Assembly: GCF_036346295.1 (NCBI RefSeq)
Contig: NZ_CP107819.1
Coordinates: forward strand, 930,001-994,000
Length of the DNA stretch: 64,000 nt
Direction of reading: 5' to 3'
DNA from: Streptomyces sp. NBC_00536
Lineage (GTDB): Bacteria > Actinomycetota > Actinomycetes > Streptomycetales > Streptomycetaceae
Part shown: positions 33,693 to 42,229 of the stretch, piece after piece
Position numbering within the stretch: position 1 is the stretch's first letter
How the letters are laid out: each line of letters opens with the position of its first letter
The notes under the pieces: model-generated
Seen by the model: the letters and a program-made list of their open reading frames with translations, nothing else
Databases searched by the model: none
Told to the model about the DNA's origin: nothing
Program-made: the position numbers and the translations under genes

Positions 33693-34982
33693 TCAGAACC
33701 GGGCGTGCGCCGTGATGTCCGCCTCGAACTGGCCGGTCAGCGCCGGGGTCACGGTCGGCCGGCACTGGGCCACGGCCGCCAGGTAGTCCTCGGTGCTCGC
33801 GCCCGGCGGCGCGGCCAGTGCCCCGCGGATCCCGGCCCCCTCCAGGTCCCGCTCGAAGGACACCTGCGCCGCGATCCGCGCCGCGTGCTCGATGTCCGCG
33901 GGCGTGAACAGCTCGCTCGCCCCGACCAGCGCCGTCACGTCGACGTCCGCGCGCCCCGCCGTGTAGCGGGCCCAGATCGCGGCGCGCGCCCCGGCGTCCG
34001 GGGTTCCGATGGGGATGAGGTAGTCGAAGCGGCCGGGCCGCAGGAAGGCCGGGTCCAGCGAGCGGATCGAGTTGGTCGCGCAGACCAGCAGCCGCTCCCC
34101 GCCCTCCCGGAAGCCGGGTATCAGCTTGAGCAGCTCGTTGGTGACCCCGTGGATCCCGCCGGGCTGCGCGGGCTCGGTGCGCACGGGCGCGATCTCCTCG
34201 ACCTCGTCGATGAAGACCAGGACCCGTTCCAGTTCGGCGATCCGGGTGAAGGCCCCGCGCAGGGCGGTGGCCAGATTGCCCTCGTCGGCGAGCCGGGACG
34301 GCAGGAGTTCCACGAAGGGCCAGCCGAGACGGGAGGCGATCGCACGGGCGAAGGTGGTCTTACCGGTGCCGGGCGGCCCGAACAGGGTGATGGCGCGCGG
34401 CGGCCGCACCCCATGCTGCGCGGCCCGTTCGGGTTCGGCGAGCGGCAGGACCACGCGCCGCTCGATGAGGTCCTTCTCCGTCTCCATGCCCGCGACCGCG
34501 TCCCACAGGTCGGCGGGCAGGAAGCGGCCCCCGAGTTCGTCGAGGAGCCCGGCCGCCGGTCCGTGCAGGGGCTCGGTCTTCTCGAAGTAGGCGACGGCGG
34601 GCTGGCGCGTGTACCCGGCGTTGAGGAGCCCCTCGCCGAGCAGGTCCTCCTCGGGCAGGACGTAGGCGATCCGGCCGACCCGGGCCGCGATCAGCCGCCG
34701 CTCCAGCTCGACCAGCAGGGCGCTGGCCAGGCCCCGGCCGCGCCAGCCCGCGGAGATCGCGATCCGCATCACCCAGGCCCGCTCCCCCGCGACACAGGCC
34801 AGGGCCGCGCCGATCGGGACGCCCTGGTGGACGGCGACCACGGCGGGCTGGCGCCCGGTGAGGGCGCTGATGCACTCGGCGAGGGAGAAGACGGACTCCT
34901 GGCCCAGTTCGGCGGTGGTGTCGATCAGGTGGACGACCGCCGCGAGATCGCTCTCGCGGTAGTCGTGGATGAGCCAGTTCAC
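33693..34982 (-). CDS. GNAT acetyltransferase - AAA+ ATPase fusion
   Basis: A 429-residue fusion. Residues ~1-145 form a GNAT domain, with acetyl-CoA-binding segment ISAGWRGRGLASALL. Residues ~165-425 form an FtsH/p97-type AAA+ domain with Walker A GPPGTGKTT, Walker B VLVFIDEVEEI and an LRPGRFDYLI arginine-finger segment. GNAT-AAA+ proteins like this are found across Streptomyces; their substrate is unknown. The start is GTG with GAGGGG about nine bases upstream. The protein diverges from a glycosyltransferase gene. Confidence 0.88.
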   Translation of the reverse strand: MNWLIHDYRESDLAAVVHLIDTTAELGQESVFSLAECISALTGRQPAVVAVHQGVPIGAALACVAGERAWVMRIAISAGWRGRGLASALLVELERRLIAARVGRIAYVLPEEDLLGEGLLNAGYTRQPAVAYFEKTEPLHGPAAGLLDELGGRFLPADLWDAVAGMETEKDLIERRVVLPLAEPERAAQHGVRPPRAITLFGPPGTGKTTFARAIASRLGWPFVELLPSRLADEGNLATALRGAFTRIAELERVLVFIDEVEEIAPVRTEPAQPGGIHGVTNELLKLIPGFREGGERLLVCATNSIRSLDPAFLRPGRFDYLIPIGTPDAGARAAIWARYTAGRADVDVTALVGASELFTPADIEHAARIAAQVSFERDLEGAGIRGALAAPPGASTEDYLAAVAQCRPTVTPALTGQFEADITAHARF

Positions 34983-35155
34983 CGGGTGCCGCCCCTCGTA
35001 CGTACTGCTCCTGCGTACTCCTTGCGGCGAGGCTAGGGGCCGGGGCCGCGGGCGATCACGTACCGCGGTGCACAACAAGCGGTCGGGAACCCTCCGCCAC
35101 GTCCATAGACTGGATGTTTGCGCCCGAAACAGCCGACCGAGGACCCAGCACTCTC

Positions 35156-36682
35156 ATGAACCCCGGCACATCCGGCATATCCTGCAAGTCCCGTATATCC
35201 CACAGGCTCCGAACGTCCGCGCACGGGCGCCGCGCCGCGGTGTGGCCGGTACCCGTCCTGTGGACGCTGGGGCTCGGCCTGTGGGGGCTCTCCCGGCAGG
35301 ACAGCGTCTGGCGCGACGAGGCGGCGACCTGGCAGGTGGCCCGGCGCTCGACCGGTGAGATCTGGCACATGCTCGGCAATGTCGACGCCGTGCACGGGCT
35401 GTACTACCTGCTGATGCACGGCCTCTTCGAGGTCTTCGGGCCGGGCACGGCCACCCTGCGGCTGCCCTCGGTGCTGGCCGGGGCGGCCGCGGCGGGCTGT
35501 GTGGCGGTCATCGCGCGGCGGCTGACCCCGGGGCGGGCCGGATTCTGGGCCGGGACCGGCGGCGGCATGGCCCTCGGGCTGCTGCCGGCGGTGCAGTTCC
35601 AGCTCCAGGAGGGCCGGCCGTACGCCCTCGTGCTGGCCGGGGCCGGGCTCTCCACGCTGTTGCTGGTGCGGCGGCTGGCGGCCCCGCCGGTCGAGCGGCG
35701 TACGTGGCCGCGCTGGACGGCGTACGGGCTGACCGTGCTGGTGTGCGCGCTGCTGAACTGGCTGTCGCTGCTGGTGCTGCCCGCCCACGCGGCCACCCTG
35801 TGGTGGGTACGGGCCCGGCGCGGGCTCCTCGGCCGGTGGGCCCTGGCCTCGGCGGGGGCGGTGCTGGGGGCGCTGCCGCTGATCCTGTTCAGCCGGACCC
35901 AGTCCGGTCAGGTCTCCTGGATACCGCCGCTGACCTGGCCCATGCTGACCGGGCCCGCGATCCTGCTGGCCATCGGCGGCGTCGGCGCGCTGCTGGACCG
36001 GCCGCGCGCCGGGCGGCTGTCGGTGGCCGCCGTCGGGCTGCCGCTGCTCGTGGTGCCCTTCGCGGCGCTGGCCGGGCTGTCACTGGTCCAGCCGCTGTTC
36101 CTCGACCGGTACGTGCTCTTCTCGATGCTGGGGCTGGCGCTGCTGATCGGCGCCGCCCTGGGCGCGGGCGTACGGGCCACCGCGCGCCGGTCACCACGGG
36201 CGGCCGCGCTGCTCGTCCCGGTGGCGGTCACGGCGGCGCTGCTGGCGATGCTGCCGATGGAGCTGGCCAGGCGGGCCCCGGCCAGCCGGGTGGACGACGT
36301 GCTCGCGGTGGCGGACGAGGTGGCCCGGCTGGGGGGCGCCGGGGACGCGGTGCTCTTCGTACCGGCCGCGCGCCGGGACACGGCGCTCGTCTCGCCCGGG
36401 AGCTTCGCGGGTCTGGCCGACATCGCGCTCGCGCAGTCCCCGGCGGCGTCCGGCACGCTCAAGGGCGTCGAGGAGGAGGACCCGGCCCGGCTGCGCGCCG
36501 CGATGCTCGCGCACCGGCGGATCCTGCTGGTCACGGACGCGGCGAAGGTGGCGAAGCCCTCGGGCGCGCAGCGCGACCGGGTGAAGGCCGCGGTGCTGGG
36601 GGAGCGCTTCGTGGCGGTGGCCGACCGGCAGGTGCGGGGGCGCCGGGTGACGGTGTACGAACAGGTGCCTGACGGTCGTTAG
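35156..36682 (+). CDS. GT-C membrane glycosyltransferase (mannosyltransferase-like)
   Basis: A 508-residue polytopic membrane protein with ~10-12 helices. The first extracytoplasmic loop has the acidic pair RDEAATW expected of polyprenyl-phosphate-sugar-dependent GT-C enzymes (ArnT/PMT-like). A soluble C-terminal region (~390-508) begins RVDDVLAVADEV. Such enzymes transfer mannose or arabinose from polyprenyl phosphate to wall or secreted proteins. The start at ATG 35156 is preferred to 35114 because GAGGA lies 12 bases upstream. Acceptor unknown. Confidence 0.8.
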   Translation: MNPGTSGISCKSRISHRLRTSAHGRRAAVWPVPVLWTLGLGLWGLSRQDSVWRDEAATWQVARRSTGEIWHMLGNVDAVHGLYYLLMHGLFEVFGPGTATLRLPSVLAGAAAAGCVAVIARRLTPGRAGFWAGTGGGMALGLLPAVQFQLQEGRPYALVLAGAGLSTLLLVRRLAAPPVERRTWPRWTAYGLTVLVCALLNWLSLLVLPAHAATLWWVRARRGLLGRWALASAGAVLGALPLILFSRTQSGQVSWIPPLTWPMLTGPAILLAIGGVGALLDRPRAGRLSVAAVGLPLLVVPFAALAGLSLVQPLFLDRYVLFSMLGLALLIGAALGAGVRATARRSPRAAALLVPVAVTAALLAMLPMELARRAPASRVDDVLAVADEVARLGGAGDAVLFVPAARRDTALVSPGSFAGLADIALAQSPAASGTLKGVEEEDPARLRAAMLAHRRILLVTDAAKVAKPSGAQRDRVKAAVLGERFVAVADRQVRGRRVTVYEQVPDGR

Positions 36683-36709
36683 GGCGTACGGGTTCCCTCC
36701 GCCGGGTCA

Positions 36710-36739
36710 CGAATTCACAGCGGATTCTTATGGAATTCG
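36710..36739. promoter_or_regulatory. Inverted repeat upstream of the secreted protease
   Basis: CGAATTC at 36710-36716 and GAATTCG at 36733-36739 are mirror arms 16 bases apart, in an AT-rich stretch 38-67 bases before the ATG at 36777. The AT content stands out from the surroundings, consistent with a promoter and operator. Confidence 0.45.
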
Positions 36740-36776
36740 AGGCTCCGGGCAAAGGTTCGCGCTACACGCTCTACGC

Positions 36777-37583
36777 ATGATCCAGCGCATCTTCCCCCGA
36801 CAGGCCCACCGCGCCCGCCGCGCAGCCCGTGTCGTGCTGGCGCTCGCCGCGACGTCCGCCCTGCTCACGGTGGGCATTCCGGACGCCTCGGCCACGCCCC
36901 GGCTGGGGGTGACCGTCCTGGCTCCGACGGACGGTTCGGCGCAGCGGGTCGGCGCCCTCTTCGCGGGCGGACTCGACGGCGGGCACTACTGCACCGCCTC
37001 CGTGGTCCGCAGCGACGGCCACGACGTGATCGCGACCGCCGCGCACTGCCTGGGCGAGGTGCAGGACGCCGTGTTCGTGCCCGGCTACCGGGACGGCTCC
37101 GCGCCGTACGGGGTGTGGAAGCTCACCGGTCAGTACGTCGATCCGAGCTGGCAGAGCGCGCAGGACCCGGACGCGGACATCTCCTTCGCGACGGTCGCCC
37201 CGCTGGACGGCCGCCAGATCGAGGACGTCGTCGGCGGCTTCCCGGTGATCGCCGAGCAGCCCGACGACGTGACGGTGACGATCGTCGGGTACCCGGCGGG
37301 CGAGGAGACCCCGCTGCTCTGCTCCAACGACACCACGATGCTGAGCGGCACCCAGCGGCGGATCGGCTGCCCGGACCTGACCGGCGGCACCAGCGGCAGC
37401 CCCTGGCTGGCGGACGGTGCGCTGGTGGGCGTACTGGGCGGCTACGAGCAAGGCGGCGACGTCCCGGAGATCTCCTACAGCGCGGTCATGGGCGACAGCG
37501 CGCAGGAGCTGTACCGCGAGGCGGCGGGCCGCTCGGCGGACCAGGGGGTCCACCACTGGACCCGGGACACCTGGTGGTTCTGA
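36777..37583 (+). CDS. Secreted trypsin-like serine protease
   Basis: A 268-residue exported S1-type protease with an Arg-rich signal peptide (RRAARVVLALAATSALL) cleaved near Ala39. The triad is visible: His90 in ATAAHC, Asp134 in DPDADISFA and Ser208 in GGTSGSPW. Two cysteine pairs are near 72/91 and 182/198. The short N-terminus after the signal peptide suggests there is no long propeptide of the kind found in S2A alpha-lytic relatives. It probably acts outside the cell. It converges with a Nudix gene. Confidence 0.9.
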   Translation: MIQRIFPRQAHRARRAARVVLALAATSALLTVGIPDASATPRLGVTVLAPTDGSAQRVGALFAGGLDGGHYCTASVVRSDGHDVIATAAHCLGEVQDAVFVPGYRDGSAPYGVWKLTGQYVDPSWQSAQDPDADISFATVAPLDGRQIEDVVGGFPVIAEQPDDVTVTIVGYPAGEETPLLCSNDTTMLSGTQRRIGCPDLTGGTSGSPWLADGALVGVLGGYEQGGDVPEISYSAVMGDSAQELYREAAGRSADQGVHHWTRDTWWF

Positions 37584-37616
37584 CCCGCCCGGCCACCTGA
37601 CCCGCCCCGGGTGCCC

Positions 37617-38132
37617 TCAGGCCGTTTCGGTGTCTTCGGACGGGAAGGCCGACGCCTCGTCGGGGATCTCGAACCAGGCCCGCTCCTCGTCGGACAGGGC
37701 CCGGTGGATGCGGTCGAGGGCGAAGGGTTCCAGCGGCGGCAGCGCGTCGATGGTGAACCAGGCCACCTCCAGCGACTCCGCGTCGTTCACCCGGGCCTCG
37801 CCGCCGGTCGCGCGGCAGCGGAAGGTGATGTCGGTGAACTGGCACTCGTCCCCGTTGGGATAGACCATCGGCGACAGCTGCTGGACCAGGACGACCCGCT
37901 CCGGTACGCACCGCACCGCCGTCTCCTCGTACACCTCGCGGACCGCGGTCAGCGCGGGCTGCTCCCCCGGCTCGCAGATGCCGCCGATGACGGACCAGTT
38001 CCCGGTGTCGGTGCGCCGCCCGAGCAGCACCCGCCCGAGATCGTCGATGACGATGGCGGTCACACCGGGCAGCAGGAGCAGCCGGTGCCCGGCGTGTTCG
38101 CGGATCCTGCGGATGAACTCGGGGGTACTCAT
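37617..38132 (-). CDS. Nudix hydrolase (downstream of lnt)
   Basis: A 171-residue Nudix protein with box segment GICEPGE ... REVYEETAV fully matching G-x5-E-x7-REUxEE. The opening GVTAIVIDDLGRVLLGRRTDTGNWSVIGG resembles the ADP-ribose/NADH-type Nudix family. It starts nine bases after the lnt stop, so the genes are cotranscribed; a link to lipoprotein acylation is not obvious. Confidence 0.9.
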   Translation of the reverse strand: MSTPEFIRRIREHAGHRLLLLPGVTAIVIDDLGRVLLGRRTDTGNWSVIGGICEPGEQPALTAVREVYEETAVRCVPERVVLVQQLSPMVYPNGDECQFTDITFRCRATGGEARVNDAESLEVAWFTIDALPPLEPFALDRIHRALSDEERAWFEIPDEASAFPSEDTETA

Positions 38133-38141
38133 CCCCCGACC

Positions 38142-39752
38142 CTACGACGCGTCGCGCCGCGCCTTGATCCGGCGCAGCAGGACCCAGCCGAAACCGCCCG
38201 CCGCGATCGCGAGCAGGACGTACTCCGGCAGCGGGCCGAAGCGGGTGGCGGGGGTCTGCGAAGAGCGCAGCGGGATGGTGGCGACCAGCGCGTCCGCGGT
38301 GAACATCTTCGTCTGCTGGACGACCTTGCCGTCGGGGCGGATCACGGCGCTGACGCCGCTGGTGACGGGGACGAGGACGGTCCGGCTGTGCTCGACGGCC
38401 CGGACCCGGTCCATGGCGAGCTGCTGGTAGGTCATCTCGCTGCGCCCGAAGGTGGCGTTGTTGCTGGGTACGGCGATGACCTGGGCGCCCGCCTGGACGG
38501 TGGAGCGCACGGCGTCGTCGAAGGCGGCCTCGAAGCAGGTGACCATGCCGACCCCGCTGCCCGCCATGTCGAAGACGCCCGGCTCCTTGCCGGGGCCGAA
38601 GTCGCGCCGGACGCGGTCCACGTCGGAGCTGAAGATCCGTACGAAGGAGCGCATCGGCATGCGTTCGCCGAAAGGCTGGATCTTGCGCTTGTCGTAGGTG
38701 GAGGTGGGGCCCTTGACCGGGTCCCAGAGGATCATGGTGTTGCGCAGCGGGCCGGTCTCCGGGGCCAGCACCGAGCCGATGGCCACGGGCACCCCGATGG
38801 CCTTGACCGCGTTGTCGATCACCGCGTAGGCGTCGGCCTCCGCGAAGGGGTCGAGGTCGGAGGAGTTCTCCGGCCAGACCACGAAGTCGGGCTTCGGCAC
38901 CCGGCCCGCCCGGACGTCGGCGGCGAGCTGGAGCGTGCGCTTGGCGTGGTTGTCGAGGACCGCGCGGCGCTGGGAGTTGAAATCGAGCCCTATGGTCGGG
39001 ACGTTGCCCTGGATGACGGCGGCCACGGCGGTGCCGTCCTCGGCCGCGTCGGAGACCAGCGGTTTCGCGGCGAGGGCCAGGGCGAGCGGTACGACGACGC
39101 TCAGCGCGGCGACGGACGCGGTGATGGCGGCCCCGGAAGCCTTCGGGCGGTGCCGGGCGATGCGCAGGGCCTCGTACAGCCCGAATCCGCACAGGGCCAC
39201 GGCGAAGCCGACCAGCGGGGTGCCGCCGAGGGCCGCGAGGGGCAGGAAGAACCCGTCGGCCTGCCCGAAGGCGATCTTGCCCCAGGGGAAACCGCCGAAC
39301 GGGATGCGGGCCCGGACCGCCTCGCCCGCGACCCAGACCGCGGCGGCCCACAGGGGCCATCCGGGGAGCCGCCGGACCAGAGTGATCCCGAGCCCGGTGA
39401 GCCCGACGAACAGCGCCTCCAGCACCGCGAGGGCCAGCCACGGGACCGGGCCGACCTCCTCCCCGGTCCAGTGGAGCAGCGGCAGCATGAACCCGAGCCC
39501 GGCAAGCAGCCCGTACCCGAATCCGGCGCGCGCCCGACGGACCTGGAGGCACCAGCCGAGCAGGGCGAAGGCGAAGGGGGCCAGCCACCACAGGGGCCGG
39601 GGCGGGAAGCTCAGGTACAGGAGCACCCCGGCGGCCACCGAGCCGCCGGCCCGCAGCAGCCAGGCGATCCGGCGCGCCCGTGGGGACACCTGGTCCCCGG
39701 AGGACTCGACGGGGGGTTCGTTCTCGACCGCACGGGTGGCGCTGCTGCTCAT
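38142..39752 (-). CDS. lnt: Apolipoprotein N-acyltransferase
   Basis: A 536-residue membrane enzyme that adds a third acyl chain to the N-terminal Cys of lipoproteins. About seven N-terminal helices precede a nitrilase-like domain from ~240, with catalytic Glu295 in VVWPENS, Lys355 in the KRKIQPFGE segment and Cys406 in VTCFEAAF, so all three catalytic residues are present. A helix near 505-525 anchors the end. Streptomyces often carry two lnt copies; many neighbour a Ppm mannosyltransferase, which is not found here, so this may be the second copy. Confidence 0.93.
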   Translation of the reverse strand: MSSSATRAVENEPPVESSGDQVSPRARRIAWLLRAGGSVAAGVLLYLSFPPRPLWWLAPFAFALLGWCLQVRRARAGFGYGLLAGLGFMLPLLHWTGEEVGPVPWLALAVLEALFVGLTGLGITLVRRLPGWPLWAAAVWVAGEAVRARIPFGGFPWGKIAFGQADGFFLPLAALGGTPLVGFAVALCGFGLYEALRIARHRPKASGAAITASVAALSVVVPLALALAAKPLVSDAAEDGTAVAAVIQGNVPTIGLDFNSQRRAVLDNHAKRTLQLAADVRAGRVPKPDFVVWPENSSDLDPFAEADAYAVIDNAVKAIGVPVAIGSVLAPETGPLRNTMILWDPVKGPTSTYDKRKIQPFGERMPMRSFVRIFSSDVDRVRRDFGPGKEPGVFDMAGSGVGMVTCFEAAFDDAVRSTVQAGAQVIAVPSNNATFGRSEMTYQQLAMDRVRAVEHSRTVLVPVTSGVSAVIRPDGKVVQQTKMFTADALVATIPLRSSQTPATRFGPLPEYVLLAIAAGGFGWVLLRRIKARRDAS

Positions 39753-39834
39753 CTGGCGGAGTGTACGTCGCCCGGCTGAGCGGGAGCCCGCGAGGGCGCG
39801 CGGGGCAGCGGGCGGGGACCTGGCCCGAGGCCGC

Positions 39835-40350
39835 TCAGCGCGTGAGGGCGCGCAGGTGCGTACGGATGACCCGGACCGCGTTCTCCGCGTCGTCGACCGT
39901 GACGGTGAAGAGCTTGCCGTCCCCGAGCCGCAGTTCGACGCCCTCGCCGCGCCGGACGACGACGGCCGTGCCCTTGTCGGGCCGCCAGCGGTAGCCCCAG
40001 CCGCCCCACTGCTGCGGGGTGATCCGGGGCACGAACTCGGCCGCGGTCACCTCGGAGAGCCGGATCCGGCGGCGCGGCAGCCCTATGTGGCCGCAGCGCA
40101 CGTCCATGTTCTCGGAGTCGACGGTGACGGCGACGTGGACGAAGGCGAGGGTGCCGTAGAGGATCAGCAGCCCGACCGCGAGACAGCCGACCACCGACAT
40201 CACCAGCGGGATGATCCCGGCGGTCCACGCGGAGTCGACGGCGAGTTCGATGCCGAGCGCCAGGCAGGCCGCGCCGGCGGCGGCGATCAGCCACTGCACG
40301 CGGTTGGAGGCCCGGCCGGTCCAGAGCGGGCCCGGAGGGTGGTCCGTCAT
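39835..40350 (-). CDS. Two-helix membrane protein with PH-like domain
   Basis: A 171-residue protein with two membrane helices (~18-40 and ~46-70) and a C-terminal ~100-residue PH-like beta domain: VTVDSENMDVRCGHIGLPRRRIRLSEV, AVVVRRGEGVELRLGDGKLF, then VTVDDAENAVRVIRTHL. This bPH arrangement is common in actinobacteria and of unknown role. ATG 40350 is chosen. It lies 82 bases before lnt, in the same direction. Confidence 0.75.
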   Translation of the reverse strand: MTDHPPGPLWTGRASNRVQWLIAAAGAACLALGIELAVDSAWTAGIIPLVMSVVGCLAVGLLILYGTLAFVHVAVTVDSENMDVRCGHIGLPRRRIRLSEVTAAEFVPRITPQQWGGWGYRWRPDKGTAVVVRRGEGVELRLGDGKLFTVTVDDAENAVRVIRTHLRALTR

Positions 40351-40591
40351 GTGTAGCAGCGTACTCACGTTCCGCACGCGCGCCACCGCCTCTCGGCCCT
40401 TTGGCGGACGACCGGTCCGCGTACGGCGTCTGTCCGCCCCCGCACCGGGCAAACGTGCGGCTCACCCCGGCAGCGGCCGGATCAGCGCGGCGCGCAGGGC
40501 CGGGCGCCGGGCGGTGGGAACGGGGCCCCGGGGAAGGTCGCGTACCAGTTGGTGCGGCCAGGCGCGGAGCCGGTAGTGCCACATCTGCGGT

Positions 40592-40605
40592 ACCACAGGT
40601 GTGGT
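40592..40605. promoter_or_regulatory. Inverted repeat, probable TetR operator
   Basis: ACCACA-GG-TGTGGT lies 13 bases before the GTG start of the TetR gene at 40618. Its position over the likely promoter or leader suggests autoregulation of the TetR-ADP-ribosylglycohydrolase operon. Confidence 0.6.
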
Positions 40606-40617
40606 TAAGCTGTCACG

Positions 40618-41220
40618 GTGAATCAGGACCGGAGAGACCTGCTGCGGGACGCGGCGATCGACGTGCTGGCGGAGGCGGGCGGGCGCGGGCTGACGCACCG
40701 GGCCGTCGACGCGGTCGCGGGGGTGCCGCTCGGCACGGCCAAGAACTACTTCCCGACCCGGGACGCGCTGCTGCGGGCCGTGGCCGAGCGGTGCCTGGAG
40801 CGGTACCGCGAGCTGGCGGACGCCCTGGCGGGGGCGGGGCCCGGGCCCACCGACCGGGCCGGGCTGGCCGCACTGTTCGCCGGGCTGCTGCGCGATGCGG
40901 CGGGCCCCGGACGCCCGCGCGTGCTCGCGTACCTGGAACTGCGGACCGAGGCCGCCCGGCGGCCCTGGCTGGCGGCGCTGCTGGACCCGATCGCCACTGC
41001 CGACTTCGCGGCCCACGCCGCGTTGCTGCGCACGGCGGGGCTGCCCGCGACGGCGGAGCGGGCCCGGGCGCTCACGCTCGCCCTGCACGGGGCGGTCCCG
41101 CAGCTACTGGCGGGCGCGCCGCAGACGCTGACCGCCGCCGGGCTGGACGACCTGGACGGTTTCGCCCGGGGCGTGCTGGACGCCGTATGCCCGCCCGCGC
41201 GGACGGAACCCACCCCGTGA
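40618..41220 (+). CDS. TetR-family regulator
   Basis: A 200-residue regulator with an N-terminal HTH: LLRDAAIDVLAEAGGRGLTHRAVDAVAGVPLGTAKNYFPTRDALL, ending in the YF-x(3)-DALL element of the family. The ligand-binding half is Ala/Leu-rich with no recognisable ligand motif. Its stop overlaps the start of an ADP-ribosylglycohydrolase gene (GTGA), so it should control that enzyme along with itself. A dyad lies just upstream. Confidence 0.9.
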   Translation: MNQDRRDLLRDAAIDVLAEAGGRGLTHRAVDAVAGVPLGTAKNYFPTRDALLRAVAERCLERYRELADALAGAGPGPTDRAGLAALFAGLLRDAAGPGRPRVLAYLELRTEAARRPWLAALLDPIATADFAAHAALLRTAGLPATAERARALTLALHGAVPQLLAGAPQTLTAAGLDDLDGFARGVLDAVCPPARTEPTP

Positions 41221-42170
41221 GCGCGACGCCCCGCACCGACCGGGCGGTGGGTGCGGTCCTCGGCTCGGCGGTCGGGGACGCGTTGGGAGCGCCTTTCGAG
41301 TTCGGGCCCGAGGGCGCGTTCTCGGCACGCTTCCCGACGCCCGGCGGGGGCGGGGAGATGTGCGGAGGCGGCGGCTGGGATCCGGGCGAGGCGACCGATG
41401 ACACCCAGATGGCCGTCCTCGTCGGCGAATCGCTGCTGGAGCACGGCGGGCTCCAACTGCCCGACGTCTTCGGCCGGTTCCAGCGGTGGGCGGCGGGCGA
41501 ACCGAAGGACATCGGACTGCAGACGGAGGACGTGCTGACCAACGGCGAGCCCTGGGATCTCGCCGCTGCGCTGCACTTCCAGATCAACGCCCGGGCCGCG
41601 GGCAATGGTTCCCTGATGCGGGCCTCGACCTCCGCGGTGTACTTCGCCCGGGCCGGACGGAGCGCCACGATGGACGCCGCCCGGCGGATCGCGGGGCTCA
41701 CGCACGGCGACGGGGCGGCCTGGGAGGGCACGGCGGTGCTGCACGAGCTGGTGCGGACCGCCCTGGCGGGCGCCGATCCGCTCGCGGCCCTCCCAGGGGT
41801 GCTCGCCGAGGTGGCCCCGGCCCACCGGGAGCGTTACGCCCGGGTCCTCGCACCCGACTGGTACCCCGGCCTGGCCACTGAGTTCAACGGAGCGGTGTGG
41901 CCGTGTCTGGGGACGGCGGTGTGGGCGTTGCGGACGACCGGCGGGTTCGAGGAGGCGCTACGGGCGGCCGTGGACGTCGGCGGGGACACGGACACGGTGG
42001 CCGCGGTGACGGGGATCCTGGCGGGCGCGGTCCACGGGGCCGGGGCGATCCCCGAGCGGTGGACCGGCCCGCTGCACGTACCGCTGCCCGGATACGGCGG
42101 CCGGGTGCTGGACGCCCGCGCGCTGCGGGACCTCGCGACGGCGCTCGCCGCCGGGCCGCCCGCGGCCTAG
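41217..42170 (+). CDS. ADP-ribosylglycohydrolase family protein
   Basis: A 317-residue protein of the ADP-ribosyl-hydrolase (DraG/ARH) fold. The metal-binding motifs are visible: GDALGAPFEF near the start, EATDDTQM near 58-65 and VDVGGDTDTVAAVTG near 257. These bind two Mg2+ for cleaving ADP-ribose from proteins, DNA or small molecules. It is translationally coupled to the TetR regulator. The target of the demodification is not evident from the neighbours; no ADP-ribosyltransferase gene is seen in this window. Confidence 0.9.
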   Translation: MSATPRTDRAVGAVLGSAVGDALGAPFEFGPEGAFSARFPTPGGGGEMCGGGGWDPGEATDDTQMAVLVGESLLEHGGLQLPDVFGRFQRWAAGEPKDIGLQTEDVLTNGEPWDLAAALHFQINARAAGNGSLMRASTSAVYFARAGRSATMDAARRIAGLTHGDGAAWEGTAVLHELVRTALAGADPLAALPGVLAEVAPAHRERYARVLAPDWYPGLATEFNGAVWPCLGTAVWALRTTGGFEEALRAAVDVGGDTDTVAAVTGILAGAVHGAGAIPERWTGPLHVPLPGYGGRVLDARALRDLATALAAGPPAA

Positions 42171-42190
42171 CGCTGTGGCCGCACGCCCGG

Positions 42191-42229
42191 CCCGCGTCGG
42201 CGGCCCGCGTCGGCGACCCGCGTCAGCGG
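42191..42229. repeat. Three 13-base repeats between convergent genes
   Basis: CCCGCGTCGGCG recurs at 42191, 42204 and, with one change, 42217. The third copy covers the racemase stop codon on the minus strand. Confidence 0.75.
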
